Assembly (NCBI GenBank): GCA_027079365.1
Contig: JALWVW010000369.1
Location: 1 to 5,730 of the forward strand
DNA from: Campylobacteraceae bacterium
GTDB lineage: Bacteria; Campylobacterota; Campylobacteria; Campylobacterales; Sulfurovaceae
Length of the DNA stretch: 5,730 nt
Direction: 5' to 3'
Made by a program: the position numbers and the translations under genes. Below the pieces are notes generated by a model that searched no databases, was not told the DNA's origin, and saw nothing but the letters and a program-made list of their open reading frames with translations. Of the stretch, positions 5,678 to 5,730 are shown one piece after another. The stretch's first letter is position 1; the number at the start of each line of letters is the position of its first letter.

Positions 5678-5730
5678 GCGAGCTCTGAATGAGTCGTACA
5701 CCCGTACGGCGAAAGAAGACTCGTGAAAAG
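5678..5730. repeat. 53-nt imperfect repeat, copy 2 (may continue past the window)
   Basis: Starts exactly 98 nt after copy 1. All 14 stem bases of the hairpin are identical (5693-5699 with 5704-5710), while the loop changes to ACCC. The sequence still matches copy 1 at the last base of the window, so the right boundary is unknown. The region 5413-5730 otherwise shows no recognisable gene on either strand. Confidence 0.85.

Noticed and set aside
5685..5714. Hammerhead-ribozyme-like order in repeat copy 2: CTGAATGA, a 7-bp stem, then GAAA.
   Set aside because: The first core segment has an extra A compared with CUGAUGA, copy 1 has GACC in place of GAAA, and no partner strands for the two other stems are visible near either copy.
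5580..5730. CRISPR-like array (53-nt repeats with a 45-nt spacer).
   Set aside because: Only two copies, too long and too diverged (46 of 53 identical) for a CRISPR repeat, and no cas genes nearby; more units beyond the edge cannot be excluded.

Overview
The window is a compact, ordinary-looking bacterial chromosome segment with six protein genes, all read leftward (minus strand). It probably comes from a Campylobacterota (Epsilonproteobacteria) genome of the Sulfurovum/Sulfurimonas kind. This is inferred from protein flavour, from an atpB that stands apart from the rest of the ATP synthase genes, from a lone gatB, and from good -10 boxes with poor -35 boxes. No 16S or other decisive marker is present, so the taxon is an inference.

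In order of transcription, from the right edge: (i) a 318-nt gene-free region upstream of atpB. It holds two copies of a 53-nt imperfect repeat with a conserved hairpin (5580-5632 and 5678-5730), a CRP/FNR-like palindrome, a five-copy TTAGGAA heptamer array and the atpB -10 box. (ii) atpB, the F0 subunit a of ATP synthase, followed after 3 nt by an 88-aa two-helix membrane protein of unknown function. (iii) After 140 nt, with a promoter candidate and a 5'-leader hairpin, a 213-aa small outer-membrane beta-barrel protein. (iv) After 123 nt, with a clear -10 box, a tight three-gene unit: gatB, then a 515-aa Kv-type six-helix potassium channel with a C-terminal RCK domain (GTG start, 19-nt gap), then a soluble RCK/TrkA-N protein overlapping the channel gene by 8 nt and cut by the left window edge.

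The genes combine energy and ion homeostasis (ATP synthase F0, K+ channel plus regulator), translation (tRNA amidotransferase for Gln/Asn-tRNA) and envelope. The most interesting protein-level signal is the channel plus separate RCK pair. One subunit carries a voltage-sensor-like S4 and a single RCK domain, while the next, overlapping gene supplies a free RCK protein, which suggests a gating ring made of two gene products. The most interesting non-coding signal is the pair of 53-nt repeats, which do not match any element I recognise.
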